A DNA stretch of 64,000 bases from Blakeslea trispora (taxonomy: Eukaryota; Mucoromycota; Mucoromycetes; Mucorales; Choanephoraceae), in assembly GCA_025331445.1 (NCBI GenBank), contig JAIWNE010000010.1, positions 1-64,000 on the forward strand, in the 5' to 3' direction. The notes beneath the pieces were generated by a model that was given only the letters and a program-made list of their open reading frames with translations, ran no database searches and had not been told where the DNA came from. The position numbers and the translations under genes were made by a program. Shown here one piece after another: positions 1-11,426 of this stretch; position 1 is the stretch's first letter; each line of letters begins with the position of its first letter.

Positions 1-713
1 TGCTCATATCAGTCTTTTTCCTCAAATGAAATGGTCTGTTGCTTAAATGTTGTCAATGAAAGACAAATCAGACTGACAAAGTTAATTCATAGTCCTGGAT
101 GCAAAATCAATGTCTGTTTGCAGTGTGGACATAATGCGCATGGCAATCTTGCTTGTGAAGACAATATGAAGAAAATGATAGCCAACAAGCTATTGCCAAA
201 GGAAACAAGAGATATTCTTGGTTGGAAATTAAAACATAGGTAACATGGATTGACTCTCTTTTTTCTTCGAAATCATCATTCATCATATCCCCTCCTTTTA
301 ATTTCTTTTAGTCGACGTTGCCCCAATTGCTCCATTATGATAAACCGAGATGAAGGCTGCAATAAAGTGGATTGCTCCTATTGTGGATTTAGTTTCTGCT
401 GGGCTTGTCAATCTTCTTGGGCAGATGTAAGTTTCAGGTCACACAGACAATACGTTACTCACAACCTTCAAAAAAAATTTCAAAGGGTTGCGGCTTCTAC
501 AGATGCTCACTTGTAGGCGAAATAGATCATGGCAATACAAATGAGAGCTACTATGAAGAAAAGGTGAGTTGAACTGCCCGGAACAAAACAGACAATTAAT
601 GGACAATCAAACAGACTGAGATTGGCGTACCAAACATGAAGAACATCCAAGCCAAGCTGGCGGATACGCAGCATTCGCAAAGTAATCAGACTACTGAAAT
701 GGACCTTGATTAA
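1..713 (+). CDS. RBR-type E3 ubiquitin ligase, 3' part (5' end outside window)
   Basis: The reading frame is open from base 1, so the start lies upstream. Inferred exons are 1-239, 312-426, 486-563 and 615-713; all junctions are GT-AG and keep phase. The product has an IBR-like Cys/His cluster (VCLQCGHNAHGNLAC) followed by a RING2-like cluster (CPNCSIMINRDEGC, then CSYCGFSFCWAC). In RBR ligases the cysteine in the GC..xC element accepts ubiquitin as a thioester, and it is present here in DEGCNKVDC. The short tail is polar and ends MDLD. RBR enzymes combine an E2-binding RING1 with HECT-like catalysis; RING1 and any N-terminal domain lie outside the window, so the subfamily and substrate cannot be named. 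Confidence 0.82.
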
Positions 714-904
714 ATCAAAGAGGGTGTCATTTCCTGTATATTTTAAGAATTATGCAATTGAATTTCTATTAGTATTAAAGATTAGCTTAATGTAATTTCC
801 ATTCTAAGGACCGACGATCTTTTATTCATTCTAAAGTCCGTTTCACCTGTTTCTTTCTCTCCCTCTCTTTTTCGTTTTTTTTTGTTTCTGAAAGTTTAAA
901 GTAC

Positions 905-3900
905 ATGATGGTTACTGCCAAAGTAATCACGATTGCAAAAGAAATCGACTCTTCTCGGTGTAAAGGCAATTGGCAAGCTCTTCCAGAATTGGCGAGAAGA
1001 TACAAGAAATACAATACTTCTGGCATAGGTAAGAAAGTTACTTTTTTTATATATAAAATGATATTCACTTGCTTTTTTTAAAAAAAAAAGCTCTCGAACA
1101 GACAGTACTGGCCGAAGTCAATTTGAACGATATCCTACAAACTCACCGAAAAGAATCAAGAAGAGTGTTTGCTAATGATTCATTAGACCATGTCACTTTA
1201 TCAACTCGCATTGCACCTCATTTATTTGAACCAGTTCAGCAGCAATTGGCAACAGCATTAGGTGATAGAGACTCTAGTCCAGAAACACAGCAATACAAAC
1301 AGGTAATTATTGTTATTTTGATTAGATGGAAATAGCTATGTTGTTTGCTAAGCTTTTTATTAGATGGCCAAGGTGATTTTAGCCTCTACTTATTTTGAAT
1401 CTGGTCAATATGAAAAGACGTTGGAAGCAATTGAAGAGTCAGATCATCAGCTTTTAAAGCCTGTTTCTGGATATGGCTTTTCAATGTATGTACAAGCCTT
1501 GTCAATGAAAGGTGAGAGAGGAAATGAGCCAAGCATGATATAATACTTGAATTCATCATGATTTCATGTCTAGCCATGGCCTTGGATTTAATGGAAAAGA
1601 AAGAAGAGTCCTTGGAGATATATGATCAGCTGGTGGCAACTATAAGTCAGTGCGACAATCTAACGGATCGTGTCGTTGTTGATTGGGCAGAAGAGGGGCT
1701 TTATAGAGGAACGTTGATTGCGTTAAAGTAAGTGGAGTCTAGTCTGTGTAACATGATAATAACAATCTCGACTTAGAAAGCAGCCAACTAAAGTTCAGAG
1801 AGTCATGGGATTCATCCGAGCCTATCAAAAAACTACCAGCTCACAAACAAATGCTTGGCGTATATATAAGCGTTTGGTGATTACCACACAATCAACAGAA
1901 TACCTCTCTACTATTTATCGTGAAAATAGATACCAACCTCCTGTAGGCTTTGCAGAGACAGAAGAAGGAAAGAGAATGGACGAGTAAGTTGAAGACGACT
2001 GGAAGGATAGTTGCATTAAAAAAAGAGGAACAACTGAAGGAGAGTCAGAGTTGAATTTGTAGAGGCTGATAGAGCATATAACCATCAATTGTTCAGCATT
2101 GAAGTCATCCAGTTGTACACAGTTTATGAAAAACTTGTCTATACACTCACTCAATTTCCTCGCTCTGGAGAAAGCAGCTCGCTCGTGTTGGACTTTGTCA
2201 ATCGATTTGCCAGAGATTTTGCACTGGTCGGAGGCTCAGAAACAGAAAAAAGAGGCTATCTGGAAGCACTCAACCGGGCTCATCTCAAGACTTTTAATTC
2301 ACCATGCATTACGCGCCATATTTTCCATGGACTGGTATCATTGGGAGATTATCATGAAGCAGAGCATGCTCTCCATACCTATCTTTACTTGGTTGGATTA
2401 GAGTCAAAGGCATTGTTTGATGCAAAATCGGATGCACCTGCACTTGCTTCTGATTCATTTGGATACAGTACTCCTGTACCTCTTGCAGATAGTCAGCAGG
2501 ACGAGGCTCAGATAGAGCAGGCCCTAAAGACAGACGGACCAGAAAGAAGTGACGAAAAGGAGTCAGTAGCAGATCAAGTCGGTGTGATTACTGCTGGTGT
2601 CAAGATGTACTGTCATCAACTTTCGAAAGGTGCTGAGGCTGTGCGTATTTCAGAATTTGCTGACATTGTCTATAAAAGAGCATGTCAGCATGAAATTACA
2701 GACGAATTGAGGTTGTTGGGTGCTGAAGTATACCTTACTCTAGGTACTGCCTTGGGCTTTCTAGCAAGTCAAAGTAAGTAAAAAAAAAGAGAGAAAAAAA
2801 AGAGAGTAGATTGGTATGGCCTGATGAAAACTAAATAACAATGATATAGCATTCGATCAGGATGTACGACCCATGTATTATGCAAGAGCTCTGGGTGCAT
2901 TAAGAAAGTCATTGGAAATTAACAATCGTAGCTGGGAAGCCTATTATCAGATTGCACTTCAATTAGCAGAAATGCATGATATTATGCAAGCCATACAAAT
3001 GGTTACACAATCCATTCAGCTCAATCAACATCATTTACCCTCTTGGCACTTGCTTACACTTTTATGTACTTGTCCCATCAAGAATAACAAGGCACAGGCC
3101 CTTAGAACATGTGAAATAGGACTATCACAAGCTTCTAGCCTGCTTGAAGATAACTGGGTCGATTATAGTGATGAAGTCGAACAACACATTAAACTCAACA
3201 TGCTACGTGGTCTTTTGACTGAACAAGTGCATGGTACAGAAGCAGCACTTGCTTTACAAGAGGGTTTGTTTCAAATGTTTGGAAAGATCGTTGTACCTGA
3301 GCTGATACCGAACTCTAATGATATGCTGCATGAACCTATTTCAAACGGAAGCACACGTTATGGTATGGTCCTGTCAGGTTCTTTGGGCAACATGAGCCAT
3401 GAGACTGGCGTCTCTAGTAGTCAAAGGACAACGCGAGGAAGAAGTGCTAGCAGTGCCAGTAAGTCTTCTGCATTGATGGTCAAGGGGGGTCGTACAAGAT
3501 CTGCATCCTCCTTTACGGGTCGAAAACTTCATCTTGCTGAACTGTTTAACGAAAAGACAGACGCCAGTAGTACTCATTCCGTACCGCCTATATCCTCTAG
3601 TAAGCAAGGAAGTCGTTTGAACATGCTTGATCCCAAAAACCTGATCAGGAAGCAAAAGAAAGAAGTCAATAGTGACTCAGCCATTGGTCTGTACTTGACA
3701 AGATGAGCATTGCTTTAGAAAACTAACCCAGAATGAATAGATAATTCCCTAGTGAATGGAGGCGGTTCAGCAAGTTCTCTGAATAGCCTATCTCAATCTG
3801 TACTTACCACCAACTCATTGCTGCAAATCTCAAATACCCTAAACCGACCTACGATTCAAGCTAGACTTCAGCATCAACGCTCATGCCATATGTTGTGTGA

Positions 3901-4411
3901 TATGTGGTTGCTATCAGCAGAGATGTTTCTCAAATCAGGAAAGATTGAGGAGGCCCTGAAGGCTGTCTCAGAAGCCGAGAATGTAGACTGGACAACACAT
4001 GCAGGTGTATGGTGCATGTTGGGACGTATCCGTCTTGCACAAAATCAGCCTGAAGAAGCCATCAAAGCTTTTCAAAAGGGATTAGTAGCAAGACCTAATG
4101 ATGTCCACTGTCGTGTATGGCTTGCAAAAACCTACATTGAAAGAGGTGACTTGGAAGTAGCAGAAGGCCTGTTAGAGGCTGTTACAAAAGAAAATGGCTG
4201 GGATTGTGTTGCTGCATGGTAAGTGTATAACTGAGAGGAGAGAGAGAACTAGACAGCAAAACTTACTTGGTGAAAACATAGGTTTTATTTGAGTGAGATA
4301 TACAAAATGACAGATCGAGTTGACAAAACAAAAGATTACTTGTTCTATGCTTTAGAACTTGAAAGTACAACACCTATTCAGCCCTTCAGTTCATTGCCTA
4401 GATGCATTTGA
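905..4411 (+). CDS. TTC7/Ypp1-like TPR protein (PI4-kinase plasma-membrane complex scaffold)
   Basis: Nine exons: 905-1028, 1091-1302, 1364-1511, 1574-1727, 1777-1983, 2049-2773, 2850-3686, 3753-4218, 4282-4411. They give a continuous product of about 1000 residues. Tetratricopeptide-like helices occur in the N-terminal half and again after residue ~830 (KAVSEAENVDWTTHAGVWCM, then QPEEAIKAFQKGL). A Ser/Arg-rich linker separates them (residues ~700-790). Length, TPR distribution and the closing PFSSLPR segment fit the Ypp1/TTC7 family. In yeast and animals that family works with Efr3 to hold Stt4/PI4KA at the plasma membrane for PI4P synthesis; that role is family knowledge. The intron at 3687-3752 has a weak donor (GTCTGT) but a good branch-like CTAAC. 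The start is the first of two adjacent ATGs. Confidence 0.8.
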
Positions 4412-5835
4412 TAGACAGGTTCTTGGAACATGTAAAGATGTTGCAAAAGCTTGGAAAAAGCACCTCATTAACGAATTACATAGCATATAGAATATATTTT
4501 GCTTTGCATATATAAAAAAAAGAAGCCTATTTTCTTAATAGTCTAGTTCTTTTCGGTCGAAGAGAAAAAGAGAGAGAGAGAGAGATGTATGCGCTGTATA
4601 TCATTACTTGCATCATGAAAAGAAAGAAAACTTTGAGTTGAGAATAAGTAATGTTATTAGCGATATCGCAACTAAAAAGACCTTTATTTTCTTTTTCTTT
4701 TACCTTAACAAACCAGACATGATAAGTACAGCCTGCAGTTTCAAAGTGTAGTCCAATTATAGGAATAGTACAAGTTTTAAGGCACATGAGCTGCTCAAGT
4801 TAGCTACGTCAGCTTTTAAAGCCAAATAGAGTAAATCTGTTTGTTTCATATTTAGGCATATATCGAGAAGCTTATTTCAGAGACAATCTTCAGTTTTAAG
4901 ATCTTGATATATATTTTTTTATGAAGATTTTTATTGACATCTTAGAGCTCAATCGATACTTTTTCTAAAGAAATTAAGAAGAGGTTTGTAAAATAAAGAT
5001 CGAACTTGACTTGTAGCATCAATAATAATAATAGAGAAAGCATGTATAGTTTTCTATTTAAGATTACTTTCTTTGCCCTTATGTTATTGAGTTTTTAGCT
5101 ATGAAAATTAGGCTTATTGATGTGTCCTACGTAGTCAAAAGAGCCACTATCTATTCCTTCTTCCACTCAAGAATACATGTTTAACCTTGTCAGATAATAA
5201 AACCTTCAAAAAAGAAAGTCTAAATAGGCCTCCCTTCTTCTTCTTTTTTAGCTCTTGGGCAATCAAGAATAATGACAACGTATAACGAGACATTTAAACA
5301 GTATGCAAGAATAACATGCACCTAACAAGCCAAAACTACTCTATGTTTCTCTGTATGTAAGAGTCTATACATGAGATGTTCACAACAATGCTCAATATCA
5401 TTCAAATTTAGGTGACTTGCACAATCGTTTTTTTTTTAAAAAAAAAGAACTTAACAGCATTGTACACAGATGGAATATATCTTACAGCGGCATAGTATTA
5501 AAAAAAAAGAGCTTTTTTTTTTCTATCAATGCTCTTTTGGTTTATCTTTAAAGAATGAAAAATAAGAAATTAGGTTTGTGTGAAACATTTGGTCTACAAG
5601 TCCTACTTAATTTACCTGAAATCAGACGAATGAAGCGCAAACTCGTCTGACTAAACAACTGCGAATCTGGGCATTCCAAAAATGGTTCAAGGATCATGCA
5701 TGATACAGACACCTTATTGGATCGCTTGCTATAAATTCCGATTATAGCGAGTCACATTATCGCACTTATTAAGATTGTTTTCTTTTGAATACTTTCTCTC
5801 TTTTTTTTTCTTCTATGCTTATTTTTTGAAGGGAA
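4412..5835. other. Intergenic, AT-rich
   Basis: No convincing gene. The stretch holds A/T homopolymers (for example around 5429-5450 and 5500-5522), a short GA repeat near 4567-4585, and pyrimidine-rich sequence just before the next start codon, as expected of a fungal promoter. Confidence 0.6.
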
Positions 5836-7380
5836 ATGCTACGACCGTCAAAGATATTTTCGTCTTTGCATCAGCTTCGGCATTACTTTCAAACAAAAGT
5901 TGCTGAGTTGGTAGTAACTCCCCAGCAGGCAAATAATATACGACATGCTGTAGCTACGCAGCAAATAACTCTTTCTGTTCAACATGCATTCTTGAAAAAG
6001 TCTTTTCAACCAACACATGCTCACCAACATGTTGTTGATCAAAAGGTTTTGATGAAAGTGATTAAACAACATATGCCTATTGTCAAAGTGTTTTCCTCTC
6101 CTACACTTCATCAACACACATGGCAAACTTGTAGACAACAGCAATTCCGGACAATGATGTCTGTCTCAGGTAGCAGCAATAGCTCAGGGATTTTATCTTG
6201 GGGACTACCTCGCACTGCCACCATTGGTGTAGGCCGTAGTCCAACATTTGCTAGACAATTTTCAACAACCAAATCACCATCCTGTGTTACGTTATTCCAG
6301 AACAATGCTTCTGCCAATAGTGGGCAGTCCAATGTGTTTGCTCACATTTCTTCTCGCATCTTTTCACCAGCAGGTGGCAAGATGAATCAAAATGACTTGG
6401 GTGACAAACAGTCCTTTACGTCTGCCACAGTTAGTCCTATCAACTCTGGTCTGAAATGCAAACATCACACTGAACAACAACCTCAATATCATTTTGGTGC
6501 CCAAAAGTCAGACAGCAGCATGAGTGATTTACTTGGCTTGCAAAGCAGTCTCGAAGATGCTAGTCACGATAACGTATCATCAGATAACTACCAGTCTGCT
6601 TGTACTGAAGCTAACTCAGCTATTGCTACAGAAAAACTCTCACAACAAAAGCGCACCCTCAAGACTGCCAACCGCAAGAAACTGGACTCTATTATTCAGC
6701 ATGACGATGTTTCTTCTCTGCATAGCCACAATTCATTCAACCATCGAGTATCGCCTAAAAAACGACATCATTTGAAACACAATAGACTAAAGCAGTTTTC
6801 ATCAGGGCAGCATTATGCTAAAAGGCCCATAAATGAATCTTTGTCTTCAGTGAGCACGAACAATACAACAATAATGAATAAATCTATCACGGCATCTACA
6901 ATTTACCTATTAATTACATTGGATACACTACAGCTTTTCAAAGACAAGAAGAACAACTGGACGACTGAAAACCTCAATACTTCCTTTATTGACTCCATAG
7001 AAACGATGGCTTATGAATACCAGATTCACATCAACTATGTTCTCAAATTACTTGATAACTTGCAACGACATGGTAAATTCAGAATTGTAGCTCGTCAAAG
7101 CGAGCTGCGTGTCTATTTCCCTGTACCACCCAAATCCAAACAAGATGCCCTCGATTTTCTATATTTATACAACATCATTGATTCTAATTACAAGCAGCAA
7201 GATTACTTTTCAATCGTTTCAGAGGATCGAGAAATCATAAAGGACGATGTAGATTATTTCTCTTATGACCCATCTGGTGATGCTATTGGTCCTGACTATT
7301 TCAGAGATCTTCAAGCCTTTTTAGATCACACAGATTATCTTATAGCCACAAGCCCTGCTTTTAGCTCTGGCCATCACTAA
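5836..7380 (+). CDS. Unrecognised 514-residue protein, possibly mitochondrial-targeted
   Basis: One uninterrupted ORF of 514 codons. I do not recognise the family. The N-terminus (MLRPSKIFSSLHQLRHYFQT) is basic, rich in Ser/Leu and lacks acidic residues, as in many mitochondrial presequences; a second RQFSTTKS-like stretch lies near residue 140. Residues ~200-340 are low-complexity (Ser/Asn/His, then basic KKRHHLKHNRLKQF). The last ~165 residues look folded: an ITASTIYLLITLDTLQLF segment, a helical part ending VLKLLDNLQRHGKFRIVARQ, then YFSYDPSGDAIGPDYFRD. The long intron-free ORF and the ordered C-terminus argue it is real. Localisation is inference. Confidence 0.72.
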   Translation: MLRPSKIFSSLHQLRHYFQTKVAELVVTPQQANNIRHAVATQQITLSVQHAFLKKSFQPTHAHQHVVDQKVLMKVIKQHMPIVKVFSSPTLHQHTWQTCRQQQFRTMMSVSGSSNSSGILSWGLPRTATIGVGRSPTFARQFSTTKSPSCVTLFQNNASANSGQSNVFAHISSRIFSPAGGKMNQNDLGDKQSFTSATVSPINSGLKCKHHTEQQPQYHFGAQKSDSSMSDLLGLQSSLEDASHDNVSSDNYQSACTEANSAIATEKLSQQKRTLKTANRKKLDSIIQHDDVSSLHSHNSFNHRVSPKKRHHLKHNRLKQFSSGQHYAKRPINESLSSVSTNNTTIMNKSITASTIYLLITLDTLQLFKDKKNNWTTENLNTSFIDSIETMAYEYQIHINYVLKLLDNLQRHGKFRIVARQSELRVYFPVPPKSKQDALDFLYLYNIIDSNYKQQDYFSIVSEDREIIKDDVDYFSYDPSGDAIGPDYFRDLQAFLDHTDYLIATSPAFSSGHH

Positions 7381-7501
7381 ATCACCCCCCATTTTTATGT
7401 TTCAAATAAAAAAAAAACTATAGTTTACTTCTTTGGACAGGTTATCTATAGCATGCATTTTCTTTGTGGTATAATATGAATAAATAAATAAAAAAAAAGA
7501 G

Positions 7502-8831
7502 TTAATTTCTGGAGATGACATTACAGCCATACGAGTATCGATTGGCATAAAATCTGATAGAAGCCATATAATGAAACTATAACCGCTTTTTTTGTTAGTC
7601 AACTCATCTTTACTTTGTTAGTATTAGGCTAACTTACGAAAATGCCTAAGCACACAAAAACATGCCAGATAGCATGACTCGTTAGACCAGCAAAATCGAA
7701 TTTTCCTGGATAGAATCTCTCGGGAAATCGGTTAGCATCTAAATTATAGCAACATAAAAAGGATATTTTAGTCTAATTCTCTTATGGAAATCATGGCTTC
7801 ACTTACAGACAATGACACCTAAAACATACATAATCACACTCACACCAGCCAACTCAAAGAATTGCCATGTAGCTCGAAGCCCATTGAGATAAGCCAAGTG
7901 AAAGACAGGTACGGCACTTGAAACGGCCATAGAGATGAATACAGCAATACGTAATGGTCTTAGGGCTTTTGTATCCCATTTGTCCAAAAAAGGGGCGAAT
8001 AACCCCACACTACCGACAAGCGTAGTGAAAATCATATATCTTGCTCGCATCATGGGTCGGCAGTAATAGCCATAATATTCGGTCACAAGTACTGATGCTG
8101 TAATGAGAAAAGAAATGCCCATATAATCAAGAGTAGCTGTGAATGACTTGATCTGTCGGTGAGAGTGACAAATGAACGTGTGATAGATAGATGAGCAAAA
8201 CAAGCATTTTAATGCAGCAATGCAAAATGTCATGCAGACAGTGCGATCTTTGAACGAAGCGTCTGGAAAATGTCTCTAAAGATTTTTTATTTTTTTTTAG
8301 AAAAAGGGACCTTTTTATGCAATTCCCATAACAACTTACATCAAAACCATATATGCTGAGACATGTCATGAATACAAATCCAATGATATGACTCCAGATA
8401 TTCATTGTTTCATTATGAAGCATAAATATAGATTTCAAGCAAGCATGGCTAGTTTGATAGAACCGGTACCTGTTTTATATATAAACGTGTCAGTGTAATG
8501 CTGAGAAAATATCGGGATAAATATTTCTAGTGCGGGGAATTTGAACATACCCGGATAGCACATATTCATTTTCCTGCCAGTCTTTAGGAAGTTCATGAAA
8601 CTGCAATAACCGCTGAGCGCCTAGCATAACAGCCTTAGCATTGTCCCATGTATCATGCACTTGATCATCCACATATTGAAGAAATCCTGTTGAATCTGCC
8701 TCTTCTATTTCTCTGAGCTTTTCACTGATTGTTTCTGTTAGGGAATGAGATCGTGGCCGGTTATGGCATTGAGGCGAAGATATATTGACGGTTGTTGAAG
8801 AACTAGAAGCACGCATTTCAGGTAATTCCAT
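7502..8831 (-). CDS. PAQR/adiponectin-receptor-like (Izh-type) seven-TM protein
   Basis: Read from the minus strand, exons are 8831-8551, 8469-8340, 8275-7807, 7738-7638 and 7576-7502, giving 351 residues with all phases matching. The family core is clear: a cytosolic N-terminus ending FHELPKDWQENEYVLSGYR, then LHNETMNIWSHIIGF, SSIYHTFICHS, YMGISFLI and a final SHAIWHVFVCLGIFFHYMAS. PAQR proteins are membrane receptors or hydrolases with conserved His and Asp residues that bind zinc; the SxxxH, NxxxH and HxxWH elements are present. Fungal Izh proteins affect zinc and sterol homeostasis. Hydrophobic segments after residue ~110 match the expected seven-pass core. The ligand cannot be told from sequence. 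Confidence 0.92.
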
Positions 8832-9428
8832 TTCTGCTATTTCTAAAAAAAAAAGAAAAAAGAAAAGAGGGTATACGGGTAAAGAAAAGGAAATCGATAA
8901 AAAAAGAGAAAAGAGAGAGAGAAATAAAAGAGAAGGGTCAACAAAATGAAAAGGGGATGTTTCTAAGCCAATCGGACTATGATGCAGAAGGAAAAGTCAT
9001 ATCACAAACTACCCAATTTTTGTACTTCTTGGCTACCTATTTGTGGTCACTTAAAATAGTTGCCGAAAAAAAATTACAGTAAGCGCAACACACATTGGGC
9101 TGGTTTTCAAATAATAAGACGGTCTCTGAAAAGCCTGAATAAAGGAAGTTGCAAATCTCAAAAAAATAATCTTAAAAATTGAATTTTTATGTCTCAAAAA
9201 GTAACTTTAAATGACTGCATATTTTTCCATGAGGATGGATAGGGAGGAATTGTTGACAAAGGGGGGGACACGATGCAATAGACCCGAAAGAAGAAATAAG
9301 CCCCTATTATCTAGAGAAGCTAAGCCGTCTTGGGCTCTACGATGAAAAGCAAGGTTCAGAGCAAAAAGTTAACTGATGAATGCTTAAGGGTTGAAATGGA
9401 AGAAATTGTGCTTTAAACAAAACAACAA
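8832..9428. other. Intergenic, divergent-side promoter region of the PAQR gene
   Basis: A purine-rich tract on the plus strand (8845-8935), which is a pyrimidine tract on the PAQR coding strand, lies directly upstream of its start. Nothing else recognised. Confidence 0.5.
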
Positions 9429-9587
9429 ATGAAGCCATATAAAAGCTACTCCAATGAACAGAAGCTACCCTTTGTATATTACAATAAGGCAAAACTTTTC
9501 AATGCTGCTAAATCTGGTAGATTAGTTGGCGGTATTGCAGAAAGTGCAGCACAGAAGTGGACCAAGGAACTCAAAGAATATCTTTGA
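9429..9587 (+). pseudogene. Stub of a Tc1/IS630-like transposase (N-terminal helix-turn-helix part)
   Basis: A 52-codon ORF starting at an ATG reads MKPYKSYSNEQKLPFVYYNK, then AKLFNAAKSGRLVGGIAESA and AQKWTKELKEYL, then stop. The pattern resembles the N-terminal DNA-binding segment of Tc1/IS630-type transposases common in mucoralean genomes (GRLVGGIAERTAQ-like, then KWAK.LKE). No DDE catalytic domain follows in any frame I read, so this would be a truncated, dead fragment. Similarity is from memory of the family, not a search. Confidence 0.5.
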
Positions 9588-11426
9588 AAAGTGTTTAAGC
9601 GCTTTTTGCTGCTGCAAAGCAGTTGAGAACTTACGCTCGTATGGCACAAAGATGAGTGAGACAGTACGAAAGAGATCCTAAAAGCATTTTTGAGTAGCAT
9701 AAAAAGGGCACTGTATTGGCTAGTGTTGTGTGAAGTTTTGATACAGCTGAAAGAGAAAATAGAAAGGAGACAAGTGTGAATACTTTGAAACTGGTTAAAC
9801 CGTTTTATTTCAAAAGTCATTACAACAGCGAAGAAGAGGTTCTATCTGTTCTGACTTTTTACAAGTATATTCATTTTAGAACGTATTTTAAAGGGACTCA
9901 ATGTATTGATAACAAGAAATACTGAATTAATGGCCATTTAGTACGTACTAGACATCAGTCTGTTGAGCTATATCTGATTCAAACAGGTTTCCTTATAAAC
10001 ATTGCTAGACAGTGCTTGCCCTCTAATTTTATTTCTTGAGTGACAAGATCTGACATACATCAATGATATGCGCATGATGACCTAAAGCATATCCTCAAGC
10101 TAAATAACTTTAATTCACAAAAAAAAAACAAGTGAACAAGAGATGAAAGAACTACAGGCGTTTGCATTAAGATAGCATTTAGGTATTTGAAAGAGTCTTT
10201 TCTTTTTTTTTTCTCTCTCTCTCCTTTTTGCAAGTCACTCAACTACAAGTCTTTGCCGCTTGTTTTCTGTATGATACAACTTTATGCCTTGACTACTTTT
10301 CATTGTCCAAAGGCATTGATTGTACCTTGAGAGCAACTTGTCTGTTTTCAACATAATTCAAGTGACCAGAAATTTTTCAAGGCATGATTAGTACAAGTAA
10401 GAAATATCCGCTATTACTACAGTTGTTGTAACTATCCAATAATTTTTCTATATTGTTACGTATGCAAAAGAAATTATTGTTTAATGCCTCATTTGAATTC
10501 TTATTTATTGTGATGAGTTGTATGTAACTAGCGTGGTACAAACGGCCAACGCATATCTGAAAACAAATACTATTTCATGAAACTATTTGATGCTATCTCT
10601 ATTTATTTCGGATGCGTCCTGAATCCAAATGCTCATCATGAGAGATATGCCTAGGTATATTTATTTATATAGAAAACTTGCTCAAGATCAAACTCATTGC
10701 GAGTAAATGATGACTATTGAAAAGCTCATCTACTCAAAACAAAGTTGAGTATATCCTTAGGTATTTTTTCGGCGCTATCTGTCTGTTTCCAAAAGTAGCA
10801 ATGTGCGCTTAGAGCCAACCATAGTCAATTCATGTGATGACATGAAATACGCAAAACCCTTTATAGAAACATGATTTAACAGGATATGTTGTTCATAAAG
10901 TAGTTGCTTTGTAAGCGATAGTAGTTACTTCATCTGACTACATTCCTTTTTTGTTCAAATTTATCCGGAAAAGTGTACCAAAACCTTAATGACAATCTCA
11001 ACTGCCATTTTAAACATAAGCTCGATTGGCAAGCAACTCATTACTTTTTTGTTGTTGATGATAACAAGGATGGTGAAAAAAAAATAAACCAATGACTAGC
11101 TCTATAGGAAAAGGTCTTTTTTCCTGTTTCGTATCAAACGTGATTTCTTTTTTTTTTTTTTTTGATTACTGTTATTGAGGTCTAGCTTTATTATTTGAGA
11201 TAACGCATGCCCAAAACTGCGCAACAACTGAAAACTACCTGTTCCGGAAAAAATGTGCCGTGATGGCTATCGTTCAAGAGAAACAAACAAATCAAAAAAG
11301 TTAGTGTCTCAGAGGGGTCACAGCCTCCTTTCTGAAATAGTATAAATAAAGCTTATTCTGATCTGCTTACTGTTGTCAACCATAAGTGATCTTCTTTTCA
11401 GTCTAATTTGATTTTCATTGTCAACT
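9588..11426. other. Long intergenic stretch upstream of the ABC transporter
   Basis: About 1.8 kb without a supportable gene. It contains T tracts (for example near 10205 and 11147-11163) and scattered AT-rich sequence. A TATAAATAA element at 11341-11349 lies about 80 bp upstream of the transporter ATG and could serve as its TATA box. Confidence 0.5.

Noticed and set aside
9479..9820. Minus-strand frame of 113 codons
   Set aside because: It is partly antisense to the transposase-like frame and has no motif; Ser/Leu-rich composition typical of reverse-frame noise.
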